Shown here: positions 34,437-46,947 of the stretch, in pieces
How positions within the stretch are numbered: the stretch's first letter is position 1
Layout: each line of letters begins with the position of its first letter
Assembly: GCA_012934845.2 (NCBI GenBank)
Contig: WNNJ02002964.1
Span: 29,881-93,880 of the forward strand
Reading direction: 5' to 3'
Source: Pomphorhynchus laevis
Lineage: Eukaryota > Acanthocephala > Palaeacanthocephala > Echinorhynchida > Pomphorhynchidae
DNA length: 64,000 bases
Notes under the pieces: generated by a model
Database searches by the model: none
What the model saw: the letters and a program-made list of their open reading frames with translations, nothing else
What the model was told of the DNA's origin: nothing
Translations under genes and position numbers: made by a program

Positions 34437-35687
34437 ATGTCAACATCAAAGAAAACAACTAAAAGAGTTGGTTGGAAACACGCCCGCTAATACTGAATCT
34501 GTTCGATTTTAGTCGTGCGTTTGATCGTGTTCCCTATAGTCTCCTCATTCAAACAGTGGCCAGCTACGGCATTAATAGCTCAGTTGTGGGATGGATTAGA
34601 GATTTTCTATCGAACAGATCTTCCAGAGTACGAGTTGGTAGTACCCTATCTTCACCACATTTAATTACGTCAGGAGTTCCTTAGGGTTCTGTACTAGGAC
34701 CTTTATTGTTTAACATGTTCATGAACAGTTTACTCACACAGCTCCATTGTCCGTGTTTAGCCTTTGCTGACGACATCAAAATCTGGTGTGAGGTCATATC
34801 TGCAGATGACCATATCCGCTTACAGCGTGACATTGACAGGGTTTATACATGGAGTGTTAATACTGGGGTATTGTTAAACATTTCTAAATGCTCACACATT
34901 CTTCTCGGCAGGTCCAATGTGTCTTCATTGTATAGTGTCGGTACATATAGTATCATTTCGACCAATCAGGTTCGTGATATTGGCATACTTATGCAATCGT
35001 CACTTAAAACTAGAATGGATACTGAAAGACGTTGCAGTTCAGCAAGGAAGATGATTTATCTGATTAAAACTTGTTTCTTGTCAATATCTCCTCAGTGTTT
35101 TGCTCGGCTATATAATGCGCTTGTTCGTCCCCATATCGAATATTCTATCCAGGCATCATTCCCTTCCACAAGAGATGAAATGAGGGATTTGGAGGGAATT
35201 CTACGTCGTGGCAGCAAGCTCGTTCGAGGATGTAAAATGATGAGTTATAGCGATCGTTTAACTTCAATAGGCATGATATCAGTTTAAGCCAGACTACTCG
35301 TTATGGATCTGTTTGCGATGTGGTCTATAGTAAAGGGGATAGACGGTTACATAAATGAATGTGTTGAATTGAATGTTTGACAAAGTCGCAGGGGTCATTC
35401 TATCTCGTTACGCGCAAGACAAATTGGAAGGTCGACAATGGTATCGCGATTGTCACGCAGAGTGAGAAAGTTGTGGAATGCATCGCCTCACGACATCATG
35501 ACTGCGTCATCATTGAGCCAATTAAAATCCATGGTCAACACTTGGATAAGACACACTGATCAAGGCAACATTGGAAGCTCTTATCCTTGGTTTGGTTGTA
35601 ATTGATATGTTTGTTTTATGTGTTGTAATGTACGATGAGCGAGCAAAACGGCATTTTCGTTCAAAGCCCTGAATATAATAATATATT
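34437..35687 (+). mobile_element. CR1-like internal-deletion derivative
   Basis: An ORF1-like start (ATG at 34437, MSTSKKTTKRVG, compare MVKQRKTTKR) runs within about 40 bases into RT coding LFDFSRAFDRVP. RT continues through GVP-stop-GSVLGPLLF (TAG at 34682-34684), AFADDIKIW and NISKCSHILLGR to a thumb and a C-terminus with RRVRKLWNASPHD. The rest of ORF1, the endonuclease and the RT fingers are missing. It ends in GAATATAATAATATA, after which the next CR1-like copy starts. It could only move with help from a full element. Confidence 0.65.
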
Positions 35688-35689
35688 GA

Positions 35690-37007
35690 TCAACATATTG
35701 GTTGTGATAACAAAGATTGCAACGTTTGGACTCATGTCTCAATTCCAATCACAGATGATGATAACATCTTTAAACGAACTTTCCTCTGTGGCTTCTGCTG
35801 TGCTGCGCATGTCGGAAAGCTATTGACGAATAGTGACCAAAACGATGAGGATATTCTCAAAGTGAGCGAAACCACCATACTACTATCCTCATCAGTAAGT
35901 AAGCCGGCTCCACCGCCAACTTTGACTTCCAACGCATCAAAAGACACATCAGAAGAGTCAGCCACGTCTGCAGTATCGATAGCAAGCACTACTGACTCTT
36001 CAATGACATTTGTAACTGAGTTGCATGCTGAACAGCTATCAAGATTTTCAGGCAAGTGTTCTATAGCCAAGCAAACGACCATGTCTACTGACCGTAGTGC
36101 CATAAGTGTAAGTTCCTCAGAATTTGTCGAGTTTCTCAACCGTGATATTATTGGGGAACATGCCTTCATACGATTTCCTAATAAGGAGGATTCATGTACA
36201 AGATGTCCATCTGCTACTAATCAGATTGGCCTAAATATATCTGAACAGCTATCAGTGGAATATCCAGATTCTGCCTATCCCCAGCATTGCTTATGTGACG
36301 AGCTTAGCAAAGATCTAATTACCACAACATCCTCGAAAAAAGGCGACAACGTTGATGACAAAGTTTCTAAATCATTAGAGTCAATAAATATTTTACCTAT
36401 TCGTTTGAGGAAAGACAGTGACGGGATAAACTCTGATTGTGAATGTGGGTTAACAGCTATCAATGTAGATTTAATTACATCCGATCTGATTCAGGCAAGT
36501 TTCCCGATGCAGCACACCCAAACCTTTTCAAAATTTGCAAAACTTCATAGCCGCGCTCGGGCAGTCATCTTTGCTAACATACCTAAGTCTTGTTCTGTGA
36601 ACATTCAACATCGTCTGAATGATGATCTTATGAAGATATGCTCTGTTTTTTTCAACAGTCCTTAAAGATTTATCTAATAAAATTAACTTGAATATCTAAG
36701 TAGTATCCCTGTTTCGCGTAAGTAGAAAAGTGAGGACAATAGCAGTCGTCCTAGACTTCTAAAAGCCATTTTGAAAGATGAAGGATCAGTTAAAATTATT
36801 CTTTATAATTCGTTTCGTTTGTTCGGTAGCCAAGTCAGAATACTAAAAGATCGTGATGTTGAAGAGCGCAAACGCCTGGGTAAAACGAAGGAATTTTTGA
36901 ATATACGCATAAATAACGGAGATACAAATCTGGCAATACGAAATTTTCAGCTTGTGCGGCAGAGGACTTGGATTCGCTGGACCCCGCTAATAATGGGATC
37001 GGTCTGA
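35690..37007 (+). pseudogene. CR1-like ORF1 remnant
   Basis: N-terminal finger seen as GCDNKDCNVWTHVSIP...FLCGFCCAA (two Cys pairs, VWT), then a long Ser/Thr-rich linker in one open frame to 36.66 kb. The C-terminal domain is broken: RAVIFANIPKSCSVNIQHRL lies before a stop at 36663-36665, and ILKDEGSVKII, RILKDRDVEERKRL and GDTNLAIRNFQLVRQ in another frame run to 37.0 kb. It lacks its first residues and is not functional. Confidence 0.8.
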
Positions 37008-40000
37008 ATCACCCTGCCGCAGCTTCTTCGCGAACGACATCAATATATCATAGTAATATTTGTTTGGATAATATTATCGAGTACAAATCTCCCATATGGT
37101 ATGCACTTAAGGGTATAGAAATACCTAGTCTAAACACCCCATATAATTCCACAGATTTTCATTGTTTGGTTCTTTACTCGAATGCGCATAGTATTCTTTC
37201 TAAAATTTACGAATTGAGAGTTCGTTTCCAAGTGCAGAATCCTTTGTTTGTTGCAATAACAGAATCGTGATCAAAACCTGATGTTACCGATGGTGATATC
37301 GAGTTATCTAATTACTTTTGTTATCGGGCTGACAGGTGCAATATAAAGGGAGGTGGATTAATACTGTATGTTCACTTTAGCGCAGTAGTTACACTGCTCG
37401 AAGTAAAATTTGATGATCGAGTTGAATCTTTATGGGTATGGGTATCACTCTCAAATCACCAGCCGATTGTCATTGATCTCATTTATCGTAGCCCATGCTC
37501 TAAGGTCGGTTGCATTGTCAACGATTTTCATAAGTACGCTACTTCGTACGAGGTGTTAGTTTTGGGAGATCTCATTATGCCTTATGTAGATTGAGAAACG
37601 TACACACCCAGAGTAGGGTGTGATAGTGGTTCATTAGAGTTACTAGACTCTATCAACGTTTTAAGTCTCACTCAACATGTGAGAGGCTTCACCCTTTCTC
37701 TGGGAATCAGCGATCTTTGTTATATATTTGTTTGATCTTAAACGTATGTCTTGTAGATTACGTCACACACATTGAACCTCTAGGATCATCAGACAACTAT
37801 GTCCTTCTATTTAACTCCTACTTCTCACAAGGCCTTTCAACCCACAGATCGTTTCTAAATACTGTTCGGTGTTTCAAGACGAATTATTAATTGGTCCGTA
37901 TGTGTCTTTCCGGTAGATGTTGGCTGAATGCTCTTGTAGTTGGTGTTGAAACGGAATGGCAACAATTTGAGGCGATACTTTTAAACTCGCTCTTACGTTT
38001 CTCGCCTAGGAAAGTTACAAAAGTTCGTTTACATTGTAAACCTTGGTTTGATAGGGAACTCCGTGAAGCCTTGAAAGAAAAACATATTTTAAGAGATTTA
38101 GGGATGGTGAAATTAACAGTGTTTCTTTCATTAAAGTAAGGAATTGTTTTACGAATTTAAAACACAATAAACGGCGTAGTTTCGAAGAAAGGATTGCACA
38201 AGAGGCTTTTCGCAACCCTGGTCGTTTGTTCAAATACGCGAACTCAAAACATAGATCGGGACATGTTCGGCTTGTATCGGACAGTGCACATGCTCTCGAT
38301 GACGATTAAGACATCGCTAATGCGTTTGGTGAACATTCTTTGATCTCATCAAATTCCTTTAACAAACCATCCTTTATCATCTAATATAAATCACTCACTG
38401 ATGTGGTTAACATGTTTTATATTGCGGATGTGCGAAGAGAGCTTAAGAACCTAAAATCATCGGGGCCTGTTTGTCCTGATTTATTGCCGCCTGTATACTT
38501 AAAAATGCTGGCAGATGAAGTTTGTATTCATTTATATTGGATCCGTTGTTGGTTGCAATAGCAGAGTCGTGGTTAAAACGTGATGTTACAGATGGTGAGG
38601 TCGAGTTATCTAAGTACTTTTGTTATCGGGCTGACAGGTGCAATAGAAAGGGAGGTGGAGTAATACTCTATGCTCACTTTAGCACAGTAGTTACATTGCT
38701 CGACGTAACATTTGATGATGGAGTTGAATCTTTATAGGTGAGGTTATCACTCTCAAATCGCCAAACGATTGTCAGTGGTCTCATTTATCGTAGCCCATGT
38801 GCTAAGGTCGGTTGCATTCTTAACGATTTTCATAAGTACGCTACTCCCCACGATGTGTAAGTTTCTGGAGATCTCAATATGCCTCATATAGATTGGGAAA
38901 CATACACACCCAGAGTAGAATGTGATAGTGGTTCATTAGAGTTACTAGACTCTATCAACGTTTTAAGTCTCACTCAACATGTGAGAGATTTCACTAGTTT
39001 CTGTGGGAATCAGCGATCTTTGTTAGATATTTGTCTGACCTCAAACGTATGTTTTGTAGACAACGTCACTCACCTTGAATCTCTAGGATCATCAGACCAC
39101 TGTGTCCTTCTATTTGACTCCTACTTCGCACAAGGCCTTTCAACCCACAGATCGTTTCTAAATACTATTCGGTGTTTCAATACGAATTATCAATTGGTCC
39201 GTATGCCTTTCCGGTATACGCTGGCTGAATCCTCTCGTGGTTGGTGTTGAAACGGAATGGCAACAATTTGAGGCGATACTTTAAACTCGCTCTTACGTTT
39301 CTCGCCTAGGAAAGTTACGAAAGTTCTATTACATTGTAGAAAAACATATATTTTAAGAGATTTAGGGATGGTGAAATTAACAGTGTTTCTTTCATTAAAG
39401 TAAGGAATTGTTTCACGAATTTAAAACAATAAACGGCGTAGTTTCGAAGAAAGGGTTGCACCAGAGGCTTTTCGCAACACTTGTCGTTTGTTCTAGTACG
39501 CGAACTCAAAACATAGAGCAGGACATGTTCGGCTTGTATCGGACAGTGCACATGCTCTCGATGACGATTACGACATCGCTAATGCGTTTGGTGAACATTC
39601 TTTAATCTCATCAAATTCCTTTAATAAACCATCCTTTATCATCCAATATAAATCACTCACTGATGTCGTTAACATGTTTTATATTGGGGATGTGCGAAGA
39701 GAGCTTAAGAACCTAAAATCATCGGGGCCTGTTCGTCCTGAATTTGATGATGAAAACCGTTAAAAATGTAAATTTTTAAAACAGTTAAAAATGTAAATTA
39801 AAAACAGTAAAAATAAGAACCTAAAATCATCGGGACCTGTTTGTCCTGATTTATTGCCGCATGTATACTTAAAAATGCTAGCAGATGAAGTTTGTATTCC
39901 TTTATATTGGATGCTTATTACGTCACTTTATTCCGGTCATATACACGGGATGTGGAAACGCTCAATTGTAATACCACTGTTCAAAAAAGCAATCGAACTT

Positions 40001-41880
40001 GTGTAGATAATTACAGACCCGTGAGCTTGACTTGCATGTGTTGTCGAATCTTGGAAAGACTACTGTATAAGCATATTAGTGATGATTTGAAATCCAGAAA
40101 TTTACTGTGTATTAACCAACATGATTTTAGAAGTGATCATTCTATTGTCCTAAATCTGTTAGTTGCGCAGAACTCATGGGCCAATTTAGTTTATGAAGGA
40201 GCTTGTGTAGATATCATCTTCTTTATTTTTCCAAAGCTTTCGATCACATACGTCATGACTATTTGATTTCCAAAATGCATGCCTTGACGATTGATCCCAT
40301 TCTAATTCGCTGGGTGTCAAACTTTATCTTTGGCCGTTCTTATCGGGTTCACGTCAATATCATTTATTCTGGCTAGTATAATACACACTTGGGTGTATCA
40401 CATGGCACAGTGCTTGGTCCACTGTTATTCTCCATCTGCATAAATGATTTACCAGGCTTCCTGAGTTCTGAGTTTATATTATATGCAGATGATCTTAAAA
40501 TCTGTATAGGCATAAAGTCGTATTTAGATACAGAGTTTCTACAGTCAGATATAGATGATGTTGTGAATTGAGCTCGAATTTCCGGTTTATCGGTTAATAC
40601 TGCCAAATGTTATTTTATGCGTGTTCGAGGTCGACAGAGTACTTGACCGGCAAAATACTATCTTTGTGAAACTGAAATCGAAAATGTAGACCATGTGAAG
40701 GATCTCGGCGTCTGGATTTCCAATGACTTTAAAAAAAAATTATTTTAACGTGGCAAATGCGTGCCAGCGCACGCTTACATGACCACAACAAAAACAAAAC
40801 TGTGAATCAGGCGTCGAGAAGGTGTGAACGGAGGAGGTGTTTGAATGTGATAAAAGAGGGAGCGCGGCGGACGTCGAGAGGGAGTTGATTCCAGGCGAGT
40901 GAGGCGGCGACGAGGAAGGATCGGAGACCGTAGTTGTTGGAGTAATTAGGAACGTGGAGTAAGAGGGTATGACAGGAACGAAGCGATAGCGAGGTGAGGC
41001 GAGTATCGTCTAAGAAAGGAAGGTTGATGAACGATGGGGAGCCGACAGCGATGAGACGAAAAGTAATGAGAAGAAGGCGGAGTTTGATGCGGATGTGGAT
41101 GGTGGGCCAGGAGAGTTGGGCAAAATATGTGGATGTGTGGTCGAAGCGACGGAGGCGAAAGAGCACTTGAACGGCGGTGTTGATTATTCGTTGTAGGGGT
41201 AGGATGATGGATTTTGGAGAATTGGCGAAAAGGCTAAGGCAGTAATCGATTTTAGGGAAAAGAAGCGATGACTTGTCCACTAAACGTAATACTGAATATG
41301 TATGTGCTATGGCTTATCAGATGGTAGGTTCCATTAGTCGTACATTTGATTTTCTTAATCCACGATCATTTCGGATTCTTGCTAACGCATTTATTTTGAG
41401 CCATCTGCTATATGCGTCTCAATGCGTCTTTCCGAAGAAGTCAGCAAAATTGGAAGGTGTGCTCTGTCGGGCAGCAAAGTTTGTTTACCCAATAAGAAAT
41501 TTCCCATACGAACAAAGACTAAATGAACTGGAAATGAATAGTGTTAGCACTCTCCGTGATTTACACGACATGTGTCCAACATGGACGATTATTCGCAACC
41601 CACGGCACGTACTACACGGGCTAATGGATATTAGATCAGGTCAATGGCTGTATGGTAATTCGGTAGTCCTCAATCGACATTGGATTGTACGCTCAAAAGC
41701 TGTCCAGTTTAATCCGGTCAATGGCTGTGCGGTCATTCGTTAGTCCTCAATCGACAAAGAATTGTACGCTCAAAAACTGTCCAGTTTAATCGAAGGGTCG
41801 TTAATCCATGGAATCAGTTGAACGAGACAACGATTCGCTCCCGTACAATGAAGGAATTTCGGAAGAAAATTTAGTGTAAT
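36968..41880 (+). pseudogene. CR1-like ORF2 remnant, duplicated and interrupted
   Basis: Endonuclease parts appear twice: VAITES...GGGLILYV at 37.25-37.37 kb and VAIAESW...GGGVILYA at 38.55-38.67 kb. The second copy is the better preserved (NMPHIDWETYTP, SLLDICLTS, LGSSDHCVLLF). RT fingers follow at about 39.9-40.2 kb (NYRPVSLTCMCCRILERLL), GTVLGPLLFSICINDLPGFL and LYADDLKI at 40.4-40.5 kb. The thumb (KRNTEYVCAMAYQMVGSI) is at 41.28 kb, beyond the inserted L2-like piece. Many stops and shifts. Confidence 0.8.
40730..41267 (-). mobile_element. L2-like LINE 3' fragment, copy H, with target duplication
   Basis: A 5'-truncated minus-strand insertion, 538 bp, flanked by the 7-bp direct repeat ATGACTT (40723-40729 and 41268-41274). 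Removing it restores the host coding order ISNDL-STKRNTEY. A 157-codon open C-terminal segment encodes IDYCLSLFANSPKS, FRLRRFDHTSTYF, FINLPFLDDTRL, SYSN-like and WNQLPLDVRR blocks; the tail hairpin is GCGTGCGCTGGCACGC in reverse orientation followed by an A/T tail. Open frame and clean duplication mark it as young. Confidence 0.9.
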
Positions 41881-42019
41881 TAATTTGCTTTTCTTTTTGG
41901 TAACGCAACTTTGAGCTCTGCTCGCTATGTTGTCTTGTAATAATAACTATTTTCTAATACGGTCGGACATAAACTGGGAAAGTAGCTTTTCACGATCACA
42001 TCACGAAATTGGGCAAGTA

Positions 42020-44055
42020 TTGATTCACTCTGTTACTTCAAATAATACTGGTTCAACATATTAAAAATCCTACTTGTGTGACAGGGACGCCTTCTATACT
42101 CGATTTGGTCTTTACTAAGTGGTTGGGAGACGTCTCAGGTGTTCGATACGACGCACCAATCGGCAATAGCAATCACTGTGTGATTTCTATGCGAATGTCG
42201 GTATTTAACATGGCCTTTCAAAACTCTGATTAAAAAAACGTTGTTGGGTAGGTGTTGATGCAAGTCAACTTGTTGCAAACTTCCCAAAGGGTATTTGGGA
42301 TAGTCGTCATGTTCACTTCGGTTCAAATGTTTCAGAAGTCTTTGATCTTCTTCTTGAGTAATTAAAGCGTATTTCAGACATATTTACTCCGCTTCGTTCC
42401 TGCAATTCCAAGCATGGACAACCTCCTCGGTTCGACAGAGAGCTTCGTAATGCTTTTAGGTGCCGCAACAAATCGTGGGGCAAGTTTAGGCGTTCTCCAG
42501 CTTCAAAGCGTGCCTAAATTGACTCTAAACGTATGTAATAGGCTAACATTTCAGAAACGGTATTCTTACGAAGATGGTATCGCCAGGTATGCATCTTTAA
42601 ACCCTAGGAGGTTTAGTCATATGTAGCTTGGACACATCTTGGATTCTTGACAATTGAAAATATGCAATTGTGGTACCAATTCCTAAAAAGCATCCTGCTA
42701 GCTTTTGTGCGGACTTTCAAGCCATCACTTTGATCAGTGTATTCTGCAAAATCTTAGAAAGACTCATTGCTAGTAGAATCAGGGATCATCTGAACTGTAA
42801 TCATATATTGGTTGATTCTCAACATGGTTTCAGGATTTGACGTACACGATTAACTGATCTACTAACTGAGCGTAAAAAATGGACAGATGCTCTGAGCGCT
42901 GACATTAAGGTTCATCAAGTCTTCCTTGGTTTTTCGAAAGCCTTTGATAGGGTGTCACATGACGGCATAGTATCCTTGCTGCATTACTATGAACTTCGCC
43001 ATGGCCGGTCCCAAGCCCGTGCTGAGAAAGAAGGAGGGAGTATTAACAAGAAAAGTGTATCAATTGTACATAACGAACAGACTGAACGAGAATGACTGAA
43101 CGAACACACTGAATTTGTCTGCGGGATTTTTTTTATCAGTTTGATATTTTTTTATTATTTTTAGTGTGCATGTAGGCGAGTCGTTGACACGCATTTGATA
43201 CTCAAAATAAATTTCTCTTTCCATTCATATATTTGTGGGTGGGTCAGTCAATTTCTATCAAATAGGTATCTCAAAGTTTGTGTAGGAGATGTGCATTCTG
43301 ACTCGGTGAATGTTAATTCTGGAGTGCCGCAAGGATCAATTCTTGGTTCACTGCTTTATATAATCTTTATGAATGATTTGCTACTCCGCTTATCATGCTC
43401 TCATCTACCTTTTGCATACGATCTAAAGATTTAATTAATCATTAGAAATCCTATTGATCAAGTATCGTCACAAAATGATCTGAACTTTCTGTCCAATAGG
43501 TGCGAATCTACTGGATTTCGGTATAATGTTGAAGGATTTGTCCTTATGCAATTAGGTCGCCTGTCTGAAACTCTTAGCTACTATATTGTAGCTTAGATAC
43601 AACAACTATACAACTACTATATTGTAGCTATACTGTACGTCTTAGTTGTATTGGAATGTTGTCGGTACGCGAGAAGTTCATAGCTTTAGAAATGCTTTGC
43701 CTGTGGCATATGTCGAATGGTGCGATGATATCCAACTGATGTAATCACTAGTTGGGAAGGTTTCAGGAACATAATAGAGTTTTGTATAGATCTCGATATG
43801 GCAGATTACCGAAAATATTTAGACTGTCGAGGAGAATTAACATTTGGAATTCTCTGCCCAAGAAAGTCGTTACTGCTCCTTGCTTGATCACGTTTAAATC
43901 ACGATGATACAAATGGATACGTGAACAATTCCGCCATCCATCAGCTTTGATGTACTATTCTATTCAACTACGATCCGTTGATTGATTATTTGCGTTATTT
44001 TGGCTCCTCCTGCATATCCCTTTGGCTTTGGCATGTATATGAATAATAATATAAG
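42020..44055 (+). mobile_element. CR1-like LINE fragment, copy C, interrupted
   Basis: Degraded coding from the end of the endonuclease (GVRYDAPIGNSNHCVIS region near 42.13 kb) through the linker to RT FSKAFDRVSHDG (about 42.93-42.97 kb). After a short-element insertion it resumes with ICGWVSQFLSNRYLKV, GVPQGSILGSLL and FAYDLKI (43.23-43.44 kb). A C-terminus (RLSRRINIWNSLPKKV) is near 43.83 kb and the tail AATAATAATATA near 44.05 kb. Closest to the intact 46.8-51.1-kb element. FADD is damaged to FAYD. Confidence 0.7.
43000..43207 (+). mobile_element. Short non-autonomous element with L2-like tail, copy 1
   Basis: Begins GCCATGGCCGGTCCCAAGCC and CGTGCTGAGAAAGAAGGAGGG, identical in style to 57.80 kb. 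It then has a few CTGAACGAA words and ends GTTGACACGCATTTGATACTC plus AAAATAAATTT, related to the L2-like tail. It lies between RT blocks of the CR1-like copy C. Confidence 0.65.
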
Positions 44056-45560
44056 AGCGAGCACGATAAGACTCGACAATTCGTTAGATATAAAATTAAA
44101 TATAAAATTGTGAATTCAACGAATTAAGACAAAAAACATCAACTATTAGAACATATAAGGTATGCAACCACCTCTATAATGACATTGTAACTGCGAAATC
44201 ACTCTGCATGTTCAAGCATTCAGTATTTAACGGTATTTAACCGTTAAATACGCAATAATTATAAACGTTACCTATTGTCAGTTAAGAAGTCATTGTTATT
44301 ATCTATCTTAAGTGAATGTTCCGTAAATGAACTCTAGGATTAAACAACGTTCGGATATCAACTATAATAATAAAATTGTTCTACGATAATAGAGAAGGAA
44401 ATTAAATTGTTAAATTTACTAAGGAATCTTCTTACTTCGTTAATCAATTTCCATTATATATTATCGTTTTGATTTTAGTGCATTTTATAACACATGATTG
44501 CATTTAACTAGTTATAATGCTATTGATTTAACCTCTACGCAGAAAAATAACGCCACGCCATAAAATCTCCAGATGCTTCATCACTTATGGTTATCTTCAA
44601 TTTACTCGCAAAATTCCAAGTATATCAATACTCAAAATAATATCTTCGCTTAAATTATTTTTGTTATTTCGGGTATCTAGTGAAACGAATATGTTTGCAC
44701 CTCAAACATTATCTCTCAATCATTAGTTTGATTAGTCGTCATCATCATTTAATATTAACATCTGTAAAAAAACACTTTTTAAAACCAACTTTTTCAACTT
44801 TTAACTGCTCGGCATTTGAGAAAGTGAAATGTTCAGCAAGACACCACCTAATGGACCTTAATCCAAATTGCCATATAATAGATTTTTCATACGTCAATGT
44901 TGTTTGTTGTGAAAGTTATAAATAATATCATCAAGTAGCAATTTATGTGTAGTAACTTTCTGAACTTATATTTTGTGAACAAAAACGGCATAGAATGAAA
45001 TACTGTGGAAGAAATAAGTGCTCCTGATGTATCAGACTGACAAAACTACCATTACGCAACGTTGAAGATCAACAAGATGGGAATGCTTACTAACGAAACG
45101 AATATATGGTGTGTGGATTCGAAAGGATGAATTAATGCAGCATTGCATCTCAATAAGATAGTTCAATAATGATTTAGGATTTTGCAGCAAGGATGAATCA
45201 ATTGAGCATTGCTTTTCAATGCGATAGTTCAGTAATGAATCAATGCAGCATTGCTTCCAAATGTGTTAGTTCAATAATGCTTTCCGACTTTGTGCAGCAA
45301 CTACCTCTAATTATTGATATTACCTTTACTGACAAATAGTATTATCTATCACACATATGGGTAATTACCAGCCCGCCGAGCATTTTAGTTCGGACCACAG
45401 CAAAAATTTATTGATATACATATATATGTATTGAGCTATTATTAGAAGCCAGGGTAAATGTGTATTTATCACTGCTATATAATGAGATAGGAAATCATAT
45501 GGGGTAACTGTTATATTATATAAAATTATAGATTTTCGGAAATGCAAAATCAACTACGAA
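44056..45560. other. No gene recognised; short tandem repeats at 45.13-45.30 kb
   Basis: AT-rich. At about 45125-45300, three imperfect units of roughly 60 bp share GAATTAATGCAGCATTGC and GATAGTTCAATAATG-like words. Nothing else stands out. Confidence 0.45.
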
Positions 45561-45589
45561 AATATAAAATGTTTTATCAATTGCTACCT

Positions 45590-46140
45590 AGTTTAAAATA
45601 TGTATCTATTAAATTATTTAAATGATTTTGAAGAAAATCAATATCGTTAAAATTGTTGCAATTCTTAAAATTTCATTATTTAATGTATTATATTTTATAT
45701 TATATGGTATGCATGAATGCTCATGCAAAAATATGTTTCTTGTAAATTTAAATGTGTCATATTTACGATATAAATTAATAGTAGTTTTTGTTAATTAAAT
45801 GTTCATATCAAGATATACACATTCTTTATCATCAATATTGGTTTTGTTAAGAATAAGGCTTTCTGGATAAATTTGTTCACTAATCGAATAAAAATTATTA
45901 GAATTAAATACACATATATCATCAATATATCGAAACATATATTTTATATATTTATATAATTTAGATTTAGTTTTTATATATGGATGATTGAAATGCAATG
46001 GATATTCTTTGACGAGAAGTCAATTTCCTATAATGTTCCTACTTTTACATAAATAAATAATAATAATTTTATGATTTTAATAATATAAAACAAATAGTGG
46101 AACAATCAATTGACAAAATGGATTGCCAATGGGTTTTTAT
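45590..46140 (-). mobile_element. Penelope-like element fragment, second copy, fossil
   Basis: Minus-strand sequence nearly parallel to the 2.34-2.80-kb fragment: KLYKYIKYMFRYIDDIC, then a LDMNI segment and the Asn/Lys-rich thumb start. Only the RT catalytic region and part of the thumb remain. Same family as the first copy, broken, moderately old. Confidence 0.8.
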
Positions 46141-46235
46141 TAAGGGACAGCACCCATGTATTGATATTATTTTAGAATTTAAACAAATGTGCAAATGGAC
46201 GAATATACATTTTAACAAATGTATAGTCGTGCATC

Positions 46236-46829
46236 TAACAAATGTATAGTCTCGTGTTTGCTAATGTGTGTAGCTTGTTAAATAAGATAGATGAAGTTCG
46301 ACTTATCGTATCGTCTCGAAACCCTCATATTTTAGGGTTTTCAGAATCGTGGCTTTCTAACGACATCGCTGATGCAGAAATTAAAATCGAAGGATATCGT
46401 ATCTATCGTTTCGAAAGGAAAACTAGAAGGGGTGGTGGTGTAATTCTCTATGTATCTAATTTATCGCAGTCACGCTTTGTAGCCAGTTTTAATGACCAAA
46501 ACCACACATATGAAGCAATATGGATAGATATTCGATTCAAAACAATCTCTATAACAATTGGTCTTATATATCGATATCCTCTATCAGATGCCAGCTCTCT
46601 CGGAGGAGCTAAACATACTAGTTGTTAAGAAAGAATGTGTTGTGATGGGGGACTTTAACTTACCGGGTGCTGATTGGGTTACTAATACTTATTCGCAGTC
46701 TTGCCTCTTTGACTAAAATCTGTTTGATTCTGTTGTTAATTTAGGTTTGTACAGATGATTGATTTCCCTACGCGTTTTTCGAAATCTTGCTTTTCTTTGC
46801 TAGACATAGTTTTGTCATTCTCAGCTTAT
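46236..46829 (+). mobile_element. CR1-like endonuclease fragment, left half
   Basis: Plus-strand LVFANVCSLLNKIDEVR, ILGFSESWLSNDI, RRGGGVILYV and GLIYRYPLSD, then VMGDFNLPGADWV after a shift and LLDIVLSFSAY. It stops where the intact minus-strand element begins; the right half is at 51.12-51.86 kb. The 5' end is truncated at the endonuclease start. Confidence 0.75.
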
Positions 46830-46947
46830 ATATCAAGTTATCAAGTTCAAGTTCAGACTTAGCCATAAGGCTTTAAGCCGATCACACAATACAGAAAAAA
46901 GATCAACCAAATGGGTAGGTTAGAAAAGGTGACAAATCAGCCTGGAC

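Larger units (their letters stand above)
35688..41947 (+). mobile_element. CR1-like LINE, copy A2, with internal duplication and insertion
   Basis: Same family as the 13.65-kb copy: the 3' end GAGCTCTGCTCGCTATGTTGTCT then TAATAATAA matches it closely. The 5' end starts inside ORF1, directly after the tail of the deletion derivative. About 1.3 kb of ORF2 is tandemly duplicated (about 37.24-38.54 and 38.54-39.91 kb). An L2-like fragment sits at 40730-41267. Confidence 0.8.
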
